Positions 23,644 through 31,582 of a stretch of DNA of 64,000 bases are shown here, piece after piece. This DNA comes from Streptomyces tibetensis. Lineage in GTDB: Bacteria > Actinomycetota > Actinomycetes > Streptomycetales > Streptomycetaceae. Position 1 is the first letter of the stretch; every line of letters begins with the position of its first letter. The DNA is taken from positions 62,001-126,000 of the forward strand of contig NZ_SZVW01000003.1 of assembly GCF_007655005.1 (NCBI RefSeq), written 5' to 3'. Made by a program: the position numbers and the translations under genes. Under the pieces are notes generated by a model. It had not been told where the DNA came from. It made no database searches and saw only the letters and a program-made list of their open reading frames with translations.

Positions 23644-25223
23644 CGGTTCCCCTCCAGGTCCTCGAGTGCGGTACGGGCCTCGCGTGCGCCGAGCGGCGAG
23701 AAGCCGGGGTTCAGGTCCAGCGCGGCCTTCAGATGCGTGCGGGCCCCGCGGTCGTCGCCGGTGGCACGCTCGATGACGCCGCGGTGGTAGAGGAAGACGG
23801 CGCTGCGGTAGCCGGTGGCCGTGGCCCGGCGGGCGTACGGCAGGGCCTCCTCGTCGCGGCCGTTGACGTGCAGGGCCCAGGCGAGGGCGTCGGCGGTGTG
23901 CACGCTGTGCCGGCGGTCCCACTCGGCGCGGGCGGCGCGCAGGGCCTCCTTCTTGTCGCCGTGATCGGCGGCGGCCATGGCCGTTTCGAGGTCGGTGTTG
24001 GCGCCGCCGGCGCGGGCGAGGGCCGTCCAGGCGTCGACGAGGGCGTACTGGTCGCCGGCCTTCGCCCGGTCGCCGTCGGCGCCGCGGTCCTCGTACAGCT
24101 CGCCGAGGGCGACGAGCGGGCCGGGCAGCGGGAACCGGGCGACGACCTGCTCCAGCCCCCGTACGGCGGCCTTCCGGTCGCCGCTCGCGGCCTGGGCGCG
24201 GGCGCGGCCCTCCAGAGCGGGCAGGTACGCGTCGTCGGCGGCGAGGGCCCGGGCGTAGTGGCCGAGGGCCCTCTTGTACTCACCCTGGTTCCAGGCGAGC
24301 TGCCCGAGGGCGGTGGCGACGTAGGCGACGTCTGCGGGCGCGTCGGCCGAGCTCAGGGCGCGCTCCAGTACAGCGCGCGCCGTACGGACGTCGCCGCGCA
24401 GCTCGTGCACGTACGCGTACCGCGTGAAGACGGGGATGCCCGGGCGCCTGTCGTCGGCGGTGTCGGCGGCCTTCGCGGCGTCGTCGTACCGGCCGAGTTC
24501 GACGAGGGCGTCGATACGGGTGCACAGGGCGCGTTCGTTGTAGGGGTTCTGCTTCAGGGCCCGGCCGGCGTAGGTCAGGGCGCCGGGGAAGTCGTGCCGG
24601 GCGGCGGCGAGGGCGGCCTGCCCGGCCAGGGCCTGGTCGTTGCCCGGCTCCAGCCCGAGGGACCGCTTCAGGGCGCGCTCGGCCTGCGGATACCGGGAGG
24701 GGTCGCCCTTGGTGCGGGCCTGCTCGACGTAGGCGACTGCGAGGGTGGCCCAACTGCCGAAGTCCCTCGGCTGGGCCCGCAGATGCTTCTGCAGGGACGC
24801 GATCCCCGCGTCGAGATCCCCGCGCGCGAGGTCGCCGGGCGACAGCGCGCCGGCCGCCGACACGGCGTCGACCCCGGCCCCCCGGTCCCGCACACCCCCG
24901 ACCGCGATGGCCCCGCCGGTCACCGCGACCGCCAGCAGCACCGCACACCCCGCGACATGCAGTCCCCGCCACCGCCGCCCCCCGTCGGCGGCCCGCCGCA
25001 ACGCGGCGACCCGCGGACCGGCGCCCGGCTCGGAGCCGTTCTCGCCCGCGTCTGTTCGGGCGCCGGATGTGACGTCGCTGTCGCCACCGGTGCCGGAGTC
25101 GGCCCCCGCTCCGGCGGCAGAACCACCCCGCGGCCCGTCGGGCTCCGGGTGCACCGGGGACGTCGACGGCTCTCGGCCGTCGTCGGGGGGTCCCGGTGTG
25201 CTGTCGGTCGTACGCGGAGGCAT
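23640..25223 (-). CDS. Membrane-anchored TPR protein
   Basis: 527 aa. A disordered Pro/Gly/Ser-rich cytoplasmic N-terminus of about 85 residues precedes one membrane helix (LHVAGCAVLLAVAVTGGAIAVG). The outside part is an array of TPR helices, roughly residues 120-520: SWATLAVAYVEQARTKGD, ALAGQAALAAARHDFPGAL, ALGQLAWNQGEYKRALGHYA, VFLYHRGVIERATGDDRGA. It thus offers a protein-binding scaffold on the outer face. ATG 25223 has GAGGAGAGG upstream; the open frame extends further but that stretch reads as leader. It lies 101 bp after the DUF4331 gene and overlaps the NicO gene, so the three are probably co-expressed. Confidence 0.87.
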   Translation of the reverse strand: MPPRTTDSTPGPPDDGREPSTSPVHPEPDGPRGGSAAGAGADSGTGGDSDVTSGARTDAGENGSEPGAGPRVAALRRAADGGRRWRGLHVAGCAVLLAVAVTGGAIAVGGVRDRGAGVDAVSAAGALSPGDLARGDLDAGIASLQKHLRAQPRDFGSWATLAVAYVEQARTKGDPSRYPQAERALKRSLGLEPGNDQALAGQAALAAARHDFPGALTYAGRALKQNPYNERALCTRIDALVELGRYDDAAKAADTADDRRPGIPVFTRYAYVHELRGDVRTARAVLERALSSADAPADVAYVATALGQLAWNQGEYKRALGHYARALAADDAYLPALEGRARAQAASGDRKAAVRGLEQVVARFPLPGPLVALGELYEDRGADGDRAKAGDQYALVDAWTALARAGGANTDLETAMAAADHGDKKEALRAARAEWDRRHSVHTADALAWALHVNGRDEEALPYARRATATGYRSAVFLYHRGVIERATGDDRGARTHLKAALDLNPGFSPLGAREARTALEDLEGNR

Positions 25224-25324
25224 GACCTCTCCTCGGTCGGGTGTGCTGGTGGGGAAGGAGGCGGCGCGGCCCGCGCCGTGGGGGATGTGGAACGGGCCGC
25301 GCCGGTCGGTGGGAGCGGAGCGGG

Positions 25325-26857
25325 TCAGTACGCCCGGTTCCGCATGCGGCGCCACCACATCAGGGCCGCGCCGATCAGGACGATGCCGCCCGCCCCGGCG
25401 CCCGCGGAGGCGGCCATCAGGCCCATGTCGTCCGAACCCTGTGTGCCGGCCGGCTGGAGCGCGTCGCCCAGCTGGCTGCGGACGTCGTTGCCGCCGTCCA
25501 CGCCCTTGGCGAGCGGGCCGCGCGAGCCCTCCGTCGGCAGAGCCACGTACGGGAAGTACTTCTCGAACTTCTTGTCGTTCTTGTCGACCGCGTCACCGAG
25601 GTCGTTCTTCGCACCGAGCAGCTCGCCCTCGACGACCTGGAGCGACGCGTCGATCACGTCGTCGGTGAGGCGACGGCCGTTCGGGAAGCCCGCGTTGTCA
25701 CCGTCCAGGACACCGAGCCGCTTGGGCTTGGCGGCCGGCTTGATGGACGTGTTGAGCCGCAGCTGCTCCGACGGCGTCACGTGCGGCGGCTGGTTGAGGT
25801 CCTTGACGCCCTTGAGGAACACGTCGACCAGGTCGTTGCGCGGCTCGGCGGGCGCCGGGATCTTGTAGATCGCCTCGATGAGCTTCGGCAGCTCCGGGTT
25901 GGTGACGTTCTTCAGGAACTGGGCGTCGTCGCGCGGCGTGGACGCGTTGAACGTGTCCTTGTCCTTGATCGGGTTGACGACTTCGTTGACCAGCGGGTTG
26001 CCCAGGCGCGAGACCTGCGAGAAGTAGCCCTTGGCGTTCTTGCGCTGCGTCGTCGACCAGACGCCGACGACCGGCTGCTCGTGCGACTCGGTGATGAAGC
26101 TGTTGGGGACCTGCAGGGCGATCGAGTTGACGTTGTAGCCCTTGAGGGTGTCGTTGCCGACCTCGGAGAGGTTCCCGCCGTACAGCAGGTCGAAGACGCG
26201 CAGGTCCAGGAAGAACGGGTCGTCGGCCTGCCCGGCGAACGTCTGGGCGCCACCGGCGAGTTTGTGGACGGCCTGCTGGCGCAGGGTGTTGTAGTCCGGC
26301 ATCGACGCCTTGCCGACGTTGGACGGCGCCACCGGAACGTCGTCGGCGACCTTGGTCTTCGACACGGCCTTCAGGTGCTTCAGCTTGATCAGCTCGAGGT
26401 CGTACGTCTGCGTGATGTTGAGGTCGGGGTCGTCGAGGCTCTCGACCGGACCCGTGTTGTACAGGAACGTCTTGTCGTTCTTCGTGTGCGTCTTGAACGT
26501 GTACCGGAAGAGCAGGTCCTCCTGCGCGTCGCCGTTGCTGTCGATGCGCAGGTCGTACTGGGCGTCCTCGGCGAAGGTGAAGAAGTTGGGCCCGCCGGCC
26601 GGTTCCTCGAAGGGGATCCAGTTCGCGACGATGGTCGTCGTGTCCGGCTTGTCCGGGCTGACGAACGCGTACACGTCGGTGTTGTCGTACTGCGGGGTCC
26701 CCGAGATCAGCGGGGCCTCGCGGTGGCTGGAGGCGGAGGCCTCCTCGGGTACCAGCGCGGTCACACCGGCGGCTGCGAGCCCGCCGGCGGCCAACGCGCC
26801 ACAGATCACGGTCGCGATGCTCGCGCGTCCCGCACCGGTCCTGGAGATAGGTGTCAT
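25325..26857 (-). CDS. DUF4331 secreted, membrane-anchored protein
   Basis: 510 aa. A signal sequence (ASIATVICGALAAGGLAAAGVTAL...EASA) is followed by the family signature SSHREAPLISGTPQYDNTDVYAFVSPD. The body contains NWIPFEEPAGGPNFFTF, YTFKTHTKNDKTFLYNTG and FLDLRVFDLLYGGNLSEVG, all DUF4331-like. A C-terminal helix (AGAGAGGIVLIGAALMWWRRMRNRAY) anchors it to the membrane. The function of DUF4331 is unknown. ATG 26857 has GGAGG five bases upstream; the frame is open further, but the signal peptide starts here. It leads the operon with TPR and NicO genes and is divergent from the sigma/anti-sigma pair. Confidence 0.9.
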   Translation of the reverse strand: MTPISRTGAGRASIATVICGALAAGGLAAAGVTALVPEEASASSHREAPLISGTPQYDNTDVYAFVSPDKPDTTTIVANWIPFEEPAGGPNFFTFAEDAQYDLRIDSNGDAQEDLLFRYTFKTHTKNDKTFLYNTGPVESLDDPDLNITQTYDLELIKLKHLKAVSKTKVADDVPVAPSNVGKASMPDYNTLRQQAVHKLAGGAQTFAGQADDPFFLDLRVFDLLYGGNLSEVGNDTLKGYNVNSIALQVPNSFITESHEQPVVGVWSTTQRKNAKGYFSQVSRLGNPLVNEVVNPIKDKDTFNASTPRDDAQFLKNVTNPELPKLIEAIYKIPAPAEPRNDLVDVFLKGVKDLNQPPHVTPSEQLRLNTSIKPAAKPKRLGVLDGDNAGFPNGRRLTDDVIDASLQVVEGELLGAKNDLGDAVDKNDKKFEKYFPYVALPTEGSRGPLAKGVDGGNDVRSQLGDALQPAGTQGSDDMGLMAASAGAGAGGIVLIGAALMWWRRMRNRAY

Positions 26858-27084
26858 GCCGTCCGTCCTCCGTGCCAACTTGCCTGACACACGCCATTCG
26901 GAGCGGTCGGCGAAGCGGATTGGTCGAATCTCAAACGTTCTTACGGCGGATCGGGAAAGTTGTTTCATCGCCGGGCGACCCGCGTTTTCGGCGCGCTGAT
27001 CCGTAACCCCGTCCGGAGGTGTGTGCGTTGCGAGTGCCTCGTGCGAGAGGACAGGCCCGGTGCGGGCTCGGAGAGGGGGACCGA

Positions 27085-27627
27085 GTGGAGGCGGACGAAC
27101 TGCTGCTGCTCGTGGCGGGAGGGGACCAGAAGGCCTTCGAGGACTTGTACGGACTGGTGTCCGGCCCGGTGTTCGGTCTCGTACGGCGTGTGGTGCGCGA
27201 CCCCGCCCAGTCGGAGGAGGTGGCTCAGGAAGTGCTGCTCGAACTGTGGCGGTCCGCAGCGAGGTTCGACCCGGGCCGGGGCAGCGCCATGTCGTGGATC
27301 CTCACCCTCGCCCACCGCCGCGCCGTCGACCGGGTCCGCAGTGCCCGGGCGGCCGGGGAACGCGAGCAGCGCGAGGCGCTGCGCGCGAACCAGCCCGCCT
27401 TCGACCAGGTCACCGAGGAGGTCGAGGCCGGACTCGAACGGGAATGGGTGCGCCGCTGCCTCGACCGGCTCACCGTCCTGCAGCGCCAGTCGGTCACCCT
27501 CGCCTACTACGAGGGCTACACGTACCGTGAGGTGGCCGAGCAGCTGTCCCTGCCGCTGGGCACCGTCAAGACCCGGATGCGGGACGGGCTGACCCGTATG
27601 CGCGAGTGCCTGGGAGGTGTGGCATGA
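27085..27627 (+). CDS. ECF sigma factor, SigK-like
   Basis: 180 aa from GTG 27085. Region 2 is AFEDLYGLVSGPVFGLVRRVVRDPAQSEEVAQEVLLELWRSAARFDP with WILTLAHRRAVDRVRS, and region 4 is LTVLQRQSVTLAYYEGYTYREVAEQLSLPLGTVKTRMRDGL. It directs RNA polymerase to a stress regulon. The start is uncertain: GTG 27019 gives 22 more residues, but GTG 27085 has GAGAGGGGGA just upstream and begins at the conserved domain. It overlaps the anti-sigma gene (ATGA). The divergent DUF4331-TPR-NicO operon is the likely target; GAAAC-N16-CGTA-like spacing can be drawn on that strand, but this is weak. Confidence 0.9.
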   Translation: MEADELLLLVAGGDQKAFEDLYGLVSGPVFGLVRRVVRDPAQSEEVAQEVLLELWRSAARFDPGRGSAMSWILTLAHRRAVDRVRSARAAGEREQREALRANQPAFDQVTEEVEAGLEREWVRRCLDRLTVLQRQSVTLAYYEGYTYREVAEQLSLPLGTVKTRMRDGLTRMRECLGGVA

Positions 27628-28445
27628 GCCTCTTCCGCCGCGAGGATCTGCACTCGCTCGCCGCGCCCTACGCGCTGGACGCCCTGGAGCCCCCGGAGCG
27701 CGTCCGCTTCCAGAAGCACCTCAGGGAGTGCGACCGCTGCGCCGCCGAGGTGCGCGCCCTGACCGAGGACGCCGTGCGGCTCGCCTGGTCCACGACCGCC
27801 CCGCCCCCCGCCGCGATGCGTGACCGGGTCATGCTCGCCGTGCGGACCACTGCGCAGGACCCGGCACCCCAGGGGGCGGCGGCACGGGAGCCGGCACGGG
27901 CGCGGGCGGCGCAGCTGCCCCCGCACGTGTGGGGCGCCCAGCCGCCGCCGCGGCAGCGGAAACGGCGCCGGATCCCGCTGTTCGTGCCCTTCGCCACCGC
28001 CACCGCCGCCGCGGCCCTCGTCGTCGCCTCGCTGTTCGCCGTGCAGGCGAACCGGGCCCAGGAGAGACTGACCGCCGAGCAAGATCGGTCACGTGAGATC
28101 GCCCACGTTCTGGCGGCTCCCGACGCCCGTGCGGGCAGAGGCCGGGACGTGCGAGGCCGCACCCTCGGAGTGATCGCTTCCGCCACGGAGGGGAGTGCGG
28201 TGGTCACCCTCGGCGGATACGGCGCCCCGTCGGGCGGCCGCGTGCACCAGTTGTGGCTCATGCGCCCGGGCGCACAACCACGCTCCCTCGGCCTCTTCGA
28301 GGGCGACACGCCCCTGGTCGCAACGGGTTTGGGCACTTCCGTGACGTCACTGGCCGTGACCGTCGAGCCCGCCGGGGGATCGCCGCAGCCCACTACCCAG
28401 CCGATCGTCCAACTCGCCCTGAAATCTGTTGGATTCGGAGAGTAA
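27624..28445 (+). CDS. Membrane anti-sigma factor with zinc-finger ZAS motif (RskA-like)
   Basis: 273 aa. The N-terminal anti-sigma domain carries H-x3-C-x2-C in QKHLRECDRCAAEV (His33, Cys37, Cys40 region), the ZAS signature that can bind zinc or respond to thiols. A Pro/Arg-rich linker leads to one helix (PFATATAAAALVVASLFAVQA, about 122-142). The outside domain is RskA-like (TLGVIASATEGSAVVTLGGYGAPSGGRVHQLWLMRPG). It should hold the sigma factor at the membrane until a signal or protease releases it. The ATGA overlap with the sigma gene supports coupled synthesis. Confidence 0.9.
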   Translation: MSLFRREDLHSLAAPYALDALEPPERVRFQKHLRECDRCAAEVRALTEDAVRLAWSTTAPPPAAMRDRVMLAVRTTAQDPAPQGAAAREPARARAAQLPPHVWGAQPPPRQRKRRRIPLFVPFATATAAAALVVASLFAVQANRAQERLTAEQDRSREIAHVLAAPDARAGRGRDVRGRTLGVIASATEGSAVVTLGGYGAPSGGRVHQLWLMRPGAQPRSLGLFEGDTPLVATGLGTSVTSLAVTVEPAGGSPQPTTQPIVQLALKSVGFGE

Positions 28446-28571
28446 TCGGAGATACATCGTCAACCCCCTTATGGGGAAGGTGAATCCTGTGACCGCGATA
28501 CACGAGTGCCCGGACAGGGCGATAGGGTTAACCTGCCCGGGCCGGGTGGACTCGTACGGGTGGGGAGTGAC

Positions 28572-28838
28572 ATGGAACAGATAACAGTGCGCAGCAGGGC
28601 CAGGGTCCCTGCGATCACCTGCGGGAGCAGCGCGACCAGTTCGCGCCTCGACCGCCACCTCTCGGTGCTGGGCGGCCCCGCCGTCCCCCAGCGGGAGACG
28701 GTCGAGGCGACCTCGCTGATGCGGGAACTGACCGCACGTCAGCCGCACGACCGCAGTGGCAGGGGTGCGCGCGTGCGTCGCGTCTCGCTCTTCGCGCCGC
28801 TGCGCCGACTGCGCCGCTCCCTGTTCGGCAGCAGGTAG
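28572..28838 (+). CDS. Small conserved-looking basic protein of 88 aa
   Basis: Starts at ATG 28572 after GGGGAG with seven-base spacing. The sequence begins MEQITVRSRARVPAITCG and ends in an Arg-rich amphipathic tail (RVRRVSLFAPLRRLRRSLFG). No domain is recognised. TAGGGT at 28523-28528 is a plausible -10. It stands alone after the anti-sigma gene with about 125 bp between, so it has its own promoter. The tail could bind RNA, DNA or membrane; function unknown. Confidence 0.6.
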   Translation: MEQITVRSRARVPAITCGSSATSSRLDRHLSVLGGPAVPQRETVEATSLMRELTARQPHDRSGRGARVRRVSLFAPLRRLRRSLFGSR

Positions 28839-28973
28839 GGGTCCGCGCTCGCGCGGTCACACCGCCTCCGGCGCAGCGCTGCGACACCCGTCGTCCGTCA
28901 TCCCCGCGGCACGCAGCGGCGCCAGGTGTGGCCCCGAGCGCGGCACGCCCCCTGTCGGTGCCTCATCCCCGCC

Positions 28974-29010
28974 CGGCAGTGACCGGGGGCGACGTCCGCG
29001 GTCACTGCCG
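28974..29010. terminator. Bidirectional terminator hairpin
   Basis: CGGCAGTGACC (28974-28984) and GGTCACTGCCG (29000-29010) form a perfect 11-bp stem with a 15-nt loop between the convergent 88-aa protein gene and the ABC permease gene. No U tract. Confidence 0.8.
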
Positions 29011-29015
29011 CCCGT

Positions 29016-29798
29016 TCACTGCTCCCCGTGCGCGTACTGACGCACGGCCAGCGGCACGAACACCCCGAGCAGTACGACGCACCACAGGATCGACCCCGCG
29101 ACGGGATGGGCCACCGGCCAGGCCGCTCCGTCGGGCACCGGTGCGTTGCCGAAGAGGTCCCGCAGGGCCGTCGCCAGCGCGCTGATCGGATTCCACTCGG
29201 CGACCGTGCGCAGCCAGCCCGGCAGTCCGCTGGTCGGAATGTACGCGCTGGACAGCAGCGGCAGCAGGAACGTCGCCCCGCCCAGCTGACCGGCCGCCTC
29301 CTCGTTGCGGGTGAGCAGGCCGAGGTGGATCCCGGCCCAGGTGCAGGCGAAGCGGAACAACATCAGCAGCGCGAGCGCGCCCACCGCTTCGAGCAGGCTC
29401 CCCTCGACACGCCAGCCGACCGCGAGGCCCACGAGCAGGAACGGCACGGTCCCGAGGGCGGTGGCCACCAGATCCGCGGCGGCCTGCCCCAGCGGTACGG
29501 CCGCCCGGCTCATCGGCAGTGTGCGGAAGCGGTTCGTCACGCCCCGGTGCGTGTCCTGGGCGGCCTGGAACATGCCGGCCATGATCCCGCCCGAGGCGGT
29601 CGCCACCAGCAGGCCCGGCACGAGGAACGACCGGTACTCCTCGCCCGGCACCGCCAGCGCGCTGCCGAAGACGTAGCCGAAGAACAGCAGCATGCTGATC
29701 GGCATGGTCTGGGTGAGGATCAGCAGTCCCGGGTTGTTCCGCAGTCGCAGCAACTGGCGGCCCAGCATCGCGGTCCCGTCGTACGCCAGCATGCTCAT
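29016..29798 (-). CDS. ABC-2 type exporter permease (DrrB-like)
   Basis: 260 aa with six membrane helices, for example ILTQTMPISMLLFFGYVFGSAL, FLVPGLLVATASGGIMAGMF, LGTVPFLLVGLAVGW and GSILWCVVLLGVFVPLAV. The cytoplasmic segment DTHRGVTNRFRTLPMSRAAV is typical of ABC-2 permeases of the DrrB group. The ATG overlaps the stop of the ATPase gene (ATGA). With its partner it should export a drug-like or lipid molecule, under control of the divergent TetR. Confidence 0.88.
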   Translation of the reverse strand: MSMLAYDGTAMLGRQLLRLRNNPGLLILTQTMPISMLLFFGYVFGSALAVPGEEYRSFLVPGLLVATASGGIMAGMFQAAQDTHRGVTNRFRTLPMSRAAVPLGQAAADLVATALGTVPFLLVGLAVGWRVEGSLLEAVGALALLMLFRFACTWAGIHLGLLTRNEEAAGQLGGATFLLPLLSSAYIPTSGLPGWLRTVAEWNPISALATALRDLFGNAPVPDGAAWPVAHPVAGSILWCVVLLGVFVPLAVRQYAHGEQ

Positions 29799-30781
29799 GC
29801 GGCACGCTCCCTCTCGTCGGTCGTCCCGGTCGTCTCGGTCGTCTTGGGCGGCGCGGTCTCCGTCAGGCGCAGGAACACGTCGTCGAGGGTCGGCGGGCGC
29901 AGGCTCACGTCGAGCAGCGGTACGCCCGCCGTGTCGAGGGCACGCACCAGCAGCGGGATCGTGAGCGTCGGGTCCTTGCTGACCGCGCCGACGGCGTTGC
30001 GCTCGTGGTCGAACGACGGCTGCGCGCCCGTCAGCCGGTCGAGCACGGCCGCCGCCTCCGCCAGGGTGTCCGCGTCCGGCACGACGACCTCGGCATGCGC
30101 CCCGACCAGCGACTTGAGCTGCGCCGGAGACCCGGTGTGCGTGACCCGGCCCCGGTCCACCAGGGCGATGTCGTCGGCCAGTTGGTCGGCCTCCTCCAGG
30201 TACTGCGTGGTGAGCAGCACGGTCGTGCCCTCGGCGGTCAGGTCGCGCACCACGTCCCGGATGAGGGTGCGGCTGACCGGGTCGAGGCCGGTCGTCGGCT
30301 CGTCCAGGAACAGCACGTCGGGGCGGCGGACCAGGCTCGCCGCGAGGTCCAGGCGGCGGCGCATGCCGCCGGACCAGGTGGACGCGGGGCGGTCGGCGGC
30401 CTCGGTCAGACCGAAGCGGTCCAGGAGTTCCGCACTCCGGCCGGCGGGCCCGCGCACCCGGTACAGCCGGCCGAACAGCTGAAGGTTCTGGCGTCCGGTG
30501 AGGTCCCCGTCGATCGAGGTGTCCTGGCCGGTGACGCTGATCCTCTTGCGTACGGCGGCGGCCTCGCGGACGAGGTCGTGCCCCGCGACCCGGGCGGAGC
30601 CGGCGTCAGGCCGCAGCAGCGTGGTCAACAGCCGTACCGCCGTCGTCTTCCCCGCCCCGTTCGGCCCGAGGATCCCGCAGACCGTCCCCTGGGGGACCGC
30701 GAGTTCCAGCCCGCGCAGGGCACGGACCTCCCCGAAGCGCTTCTCCAGACCTTCACTAAGTACAGCGTACGTAGAAGTCAT
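29795..30781 (-). CDS. ABC exporter ATP-binding protein (DrrA-like)
   Basis: 328-aa ATPase. Walker A is GPNGAGKTT, the signature is STWSGGMRRRLDLAASL, Walker B VLFLDEPTTGLDP and the switch His is replaced by Gln in LLTTQYLEEADQLAD, as is common in DrrA-type ATPases. A C-terminal domain with RPPTLDDVFLRLTE (the CREEM-like DrrA motif region) is present. ATG 30781 is used; the frame is open six codons further. One arm of the TetR operator lies inside codons 3-8. Expected role: drug resistance or lipid export when derepressed. Confidence 0.92.
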   Translation of the reverse strand: MTSTYAVLSEGLEKRFGEVRALRGLELAVPQGTVCGILGPNGAGKTTAVRLLTTLLRPDAGSARVAGHDLVREAAAVRKRISVTGQDTSIDGDLTGRQNLQLFGRLYRVRGPAGRSAELLDRFGLTEAADRPASTWSGGMRRRLDLAASLVRRPDVLFLDEPTTGLDPVSRTLIRDVVRDLTAEGTTVLLTTQYLEEADQLADDIALVDRGRVTHTGSPAQLKSLVGAHAEVVVPDADTLAEAAAVLDRLTGAQPSFDHERNAVGAVSKDPTLTIPLLVRALDTAGVPLLDVSLRPPTLDDVFLRLTETAPPKTTETTGTTDERERAA

Positions 30782-30815
30782 GGCATGACCATAGCGCACT
30801 ACGTACGCTGTACGT
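30760..30815. promoter_or_regulatory. TetR operator pair between drrA-like gene and tetR
   Basis: GTACAGCGTACGTAG (30760-30774) is inversely repeated as CTACGTACGCTGTAC (30799-30813), a perfect 15-bp match 24 bp apart. The right site is itself the palindrome ACGTAC-GCT-GTACGT (30801-30815). The left arm lies within the first codons of the ATPase gene. The position between the divergent exporter and TetR genes suggests joint repression. Confidence 0.8.
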
Positions 30816-30844
30816 AACTAGGATGGTGGCCGAGGTGATGATCG

Positions 30845-31561
30845 ATGGCGGGCCGAGCGGCCGTACCCGAAGTGATCTGGGCGCGCCCCGAGCGCACCGG
30901 CCGTGGGCCGAAACCGGCGTTCACCCGCGCCGACATCGCGGCGGCGGCCGTGCGGATCGCCGACGCGGAGGGGCTGGACGGGGTCACCATGCGGCATGTC
31001 GCCGCGGAGCTGGGCTGCGGCACGATGTCGCTGTACAACTACGTCCCCCGCAAGGAGGACCTGTACGAGCTGATGATCGACGCCATCGGCGCCGAGCACG
31101 AGATGTTCGAGCCCACGGGCGACTGGCGCGCCGACATGCTGCGCAACGCCGACGAGACACGCGCGATCATGCGCCGCCACACCTGGGTGCCGCGCCTGAT
31201 GCCGGGGGTGTTCGGCTTCAGCCCCAACACCCTGCGCTACCTGGAGCACTGCCTGGCCTGCCTCGAACCGCTCGACGTGCCGGCCGGCACGAAGACGGAG
31301 CTGGTCGCGCTGCTCAACGGCGTCGTGACGACGTACACCGGGAACGAGATCGCGACCGCCGAACGCACCCGCTCCATGCCGTGGACGGCCGAGGAGGAGA
31401 ACGCCGTCCGCATGGCCTACCTGGGCGGCCAGATCGCCACCGGCGCCTATCCGCGGCTGACCGCGGCCTTCACGGAGCAGAGCGGGCCGGTCGATCTGGA
31501 GGCGGTGTTCCGGCGGGCGCTCGAACGCGTCCTGGACGCCTTCGACCCGGAGCTGCGCTAG
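30845..31561 (+). CDS. TetR-family repressor of the adjacent ABC exporter
   Basis: 238 aa. The HTH is FTRADIAAAAVRIADAEGLDGVTMRHVAAELGCGTMSLYNYVPRKEDLYELMIDAI (about 27-82), and the rest is a TetR_C ligand domain of the TetR/AcrR drug-sensing type. GAGG lies nine bases before ATG 30845. The large inverted repeats upstream (30760-30815) should be its operator, giving autoregulation and control of the divergent exporter. The inducing ligand is unknown. Confidence 0.9.
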   Translation: MAGRAAVPEVIWARPERTGRGPKPAFTRADIAAAAVRIADAEGLDGVTMRHVAAELGCGTMSLYNYVPRKEDLYELMIDAIGAEHEMFEPTGDWRADMLRNADETRAIMRRHTWVPRLMPGVFGFSPNTLRYLEHCLACLEPLDVPAGTKTELVALLNGVVTTYTGNEIATAERTRSMPWTAEEENAVRMAYLGGQIATGAYPRLTAAFTEQSGPVDLEAVFRRALERVLDAFDPELR

Positions 31562-31582
31562 AGGGTGCCTCCTGGGCTGGTG

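Noticed and set aside
21247..23790. 847-codon plus-strand frame opposite the kinase and NicO genes
   Set aside because: It lies in the shadow of high-GC genes on the other strand, which have clear domains; its own product is low-complexity Arg/Gly/Ala sequence.
28640..28840. Possible secondary metabolite cluster boundary
   Set aside because: No PKS, NRPS, terpene or RiPP biosynthetic gene was found; the ABC/TetR and penicillin-acylase genes alone do not make a cluster.
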